Below, piece by piece: positions 63,238 through 64,000 of a stretch of DNA of 64,000 nucleotides (positions within the stretch are counted from its first letter, which is position 1; every line of letters begins with the position of its first letter). Made by a program: the position numbers and the translations under genes. Below the pieces are notes generated by a model. It had not been told where the DNA came from. It was given only the letters and a program-made list of their open reading frames with translations, and did no database searches. The stretch is taken from contig QPMI01000522.1 of NCBI GenBank assembly GCA_004431415.1, forward strand, positions 1 to 64,000. The letters are read 5' to 3'. Source of the DNA: Cyanophora paradoxa. Taxonomy: Eukaryota; Glaucocystophyceae; Cyanophorales; Cyanophoraceae.

Positions 63238-64000
63238 GACCTCTTCAGTGGTGCGTTCTCCGAGATTGCAGTTGCGCCACATACCTTTTCTTGAGTTTGC
63301 AATGTATATCATTTTACACGCGCGTCCGGATCCTAGTTTCATTTGCCTGCTGCTATACTATACATGATAGGTCGTAGAGTACGTTTATATGCACATGTAA
63401 ACCTTACGCGTAGCTTAGTGTCGGGGTTCCGCCCCCTTAAGACTTCTCACGAATCCTGAATCATGACCCCCCTCGGAGGCGTGTACTCCTGTTGCGTCCG
63501 TTCTCCCGCAGTTCATTCCAGCAGACTCTTATTCGAGCACAGCTTCACGTATGTGCGTTAGAATTAGTTTTCTTCCGCCAGCGTATACGTAGCTGGTGCG
63601 CTTCCATTTGGTGTCAGGATCGACACACATCTTGTATGCCGTATGGCGATTTAATGAACTTCGAAAGATCCGTTCTTTTACGGTTCGGATTCCGAAGCTC
63701 CCGATATCGATCGCGATCATCGGATCAAGATACACGAGAGTCAAGACCCACCGTGGCACTGGACTAGGCCGCGATCGCGAGCGCTAGCCGGCGCCGCTGA
63801 GCGTATACGTAACTGGTTGCCCCGGCCGCGGGCCCGGCCGCCGCGGCGCGGCGCCGGCACCGGCGCGCGAGCAACCGGCCGGGCCGGGTTTGGACTTCGA
63901 ATTCATTTGCAAGTTCAATATTAAGATTAATGGTTTCGAATTCGAATTCAATGCTAGCGCTCGAATTCGAAGCTTAAGATTTGCCCAGTCCTAGCGGAGG
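63238..64000. other. Intergenic region at the right edge
   Basis: About 760 bp with mixed composition and no supported gene. CAGCGTATACGTA and GAGCGTATACGTA occur near 63,579 and 63,799. A GC-rich dyad (GCGGCGCCGGCACCGGCGC) lies near 63,850. The last 110 bp are AT-rich with several TTCGAATTCGAATTC strings (63,890-63,980). A short ORF pair on both strands at 63,530-63,790 is not convincing. Confidence 0.35.

Noticed and set aside
63529-63787. Overlapping short ORFs on both strands at the right edge.
   Set aside because: Both strands are open by chance, and neither shows a domain or neighbour context.
22283-64000. Long overlapping ORFs on the opposite strand of GC-rich genes (for example 49,675-51,492 minus and 57,032-58,852 minus).
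   Set aside because: They are Arg/Ala/Pro/Gly-rich, lack any domain and mirror well-supported exons; very high GC removes stop codons by chance.
1-64000. tRNA and rRNA genes.
   Set aside because: I saw no cloverleaf with A and B boxes and no rRNA core sequence; a covariance-model scan would settle this.

Overview
The window joins two very different kinds of DNA. Bases 1 to about 22,235 are AT-rich, intron-free and packed with genes of a polinton-like or virophage-like DNA virus. Bases from about 22,260 to 64,000 are very GC-rich and carry spliced genes of a unicellular eukaryote. The host is probably an alga: an organelle-type ribosomal protein uL23, an ArsA-like protein of the plant At1g26090 type and an alanine racemase all carry transit-peptide-like N-terminal extensions. 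None of these shows an obvious ER signal in front, which leans towards a primary plastid such as that of a green alga. A haptophyte or other alga is not excluded.

Viral part. In order it holds an AT-hook remnant; a D5-like primase-helicase (broken); a cruciform repeat; a 63-residue ORF; a protein-primed family B DNA polymerase with N-terminal zinc motifs (broken at many points); an rve integrase (one frame break); a small ORF; a patatin phospholipase fused to a discoidin-like domain (minus strand); a very long trimeric-fibre protein ending in an S74 intramolecular chaperone (two frame breaks); a helical small protein; two tandem paralogous probable virion proteins; a zinc-ribbon protein; and an S-adenosylmethionine decarboxylase. 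About 1.2 kb of repeat-rich, AT-rich DNA follows, ending in a perfect 28-bp-arm palindrome. Beyond it lie a helicase C-terminus with no start and a second integrase, then 0.5 kb of terminal-type repeats bounded by a 16-bp direct repeat. No double-jelly-roll capsid protein or packaging ATPase is visible; the element continues to the left of the window.

Host part. At the junction a minus-strand gene resembling a small-conductance Ca-activated K+ channel is cut off after its S5-like helix, before any pore. Then come a coiled-coil gene (-), the snoRNP assembly factor BCD1/ZNHIT6 (+), a beta-helix repeat protein (-), a TIR-domain protein (-), a large NOMO (BOS-complex) gene of about 10 kb (+), a small coiled-coil gene (+), the ArsA-like gene (-), a GDP-fucose transporter (+), an F-box/LRR gene (+), uL23 (-), a TMEM222/RTE1-family gene with two alternative last exons (+), alanine racemase (-), a small membrane protein (+), a second F-box/LRR gene (+) and an Atg22-like transporter (+). 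Many neighbours are divergent pairs separated by 150-500 bp. Introns are short and GC-rich; many donors read GTGCG or GTACC. Exon limits given here were read by eye from homology plus GT/AG sites, and long overlapping ORFs in the GC-rich part are mostly antisense shadows.
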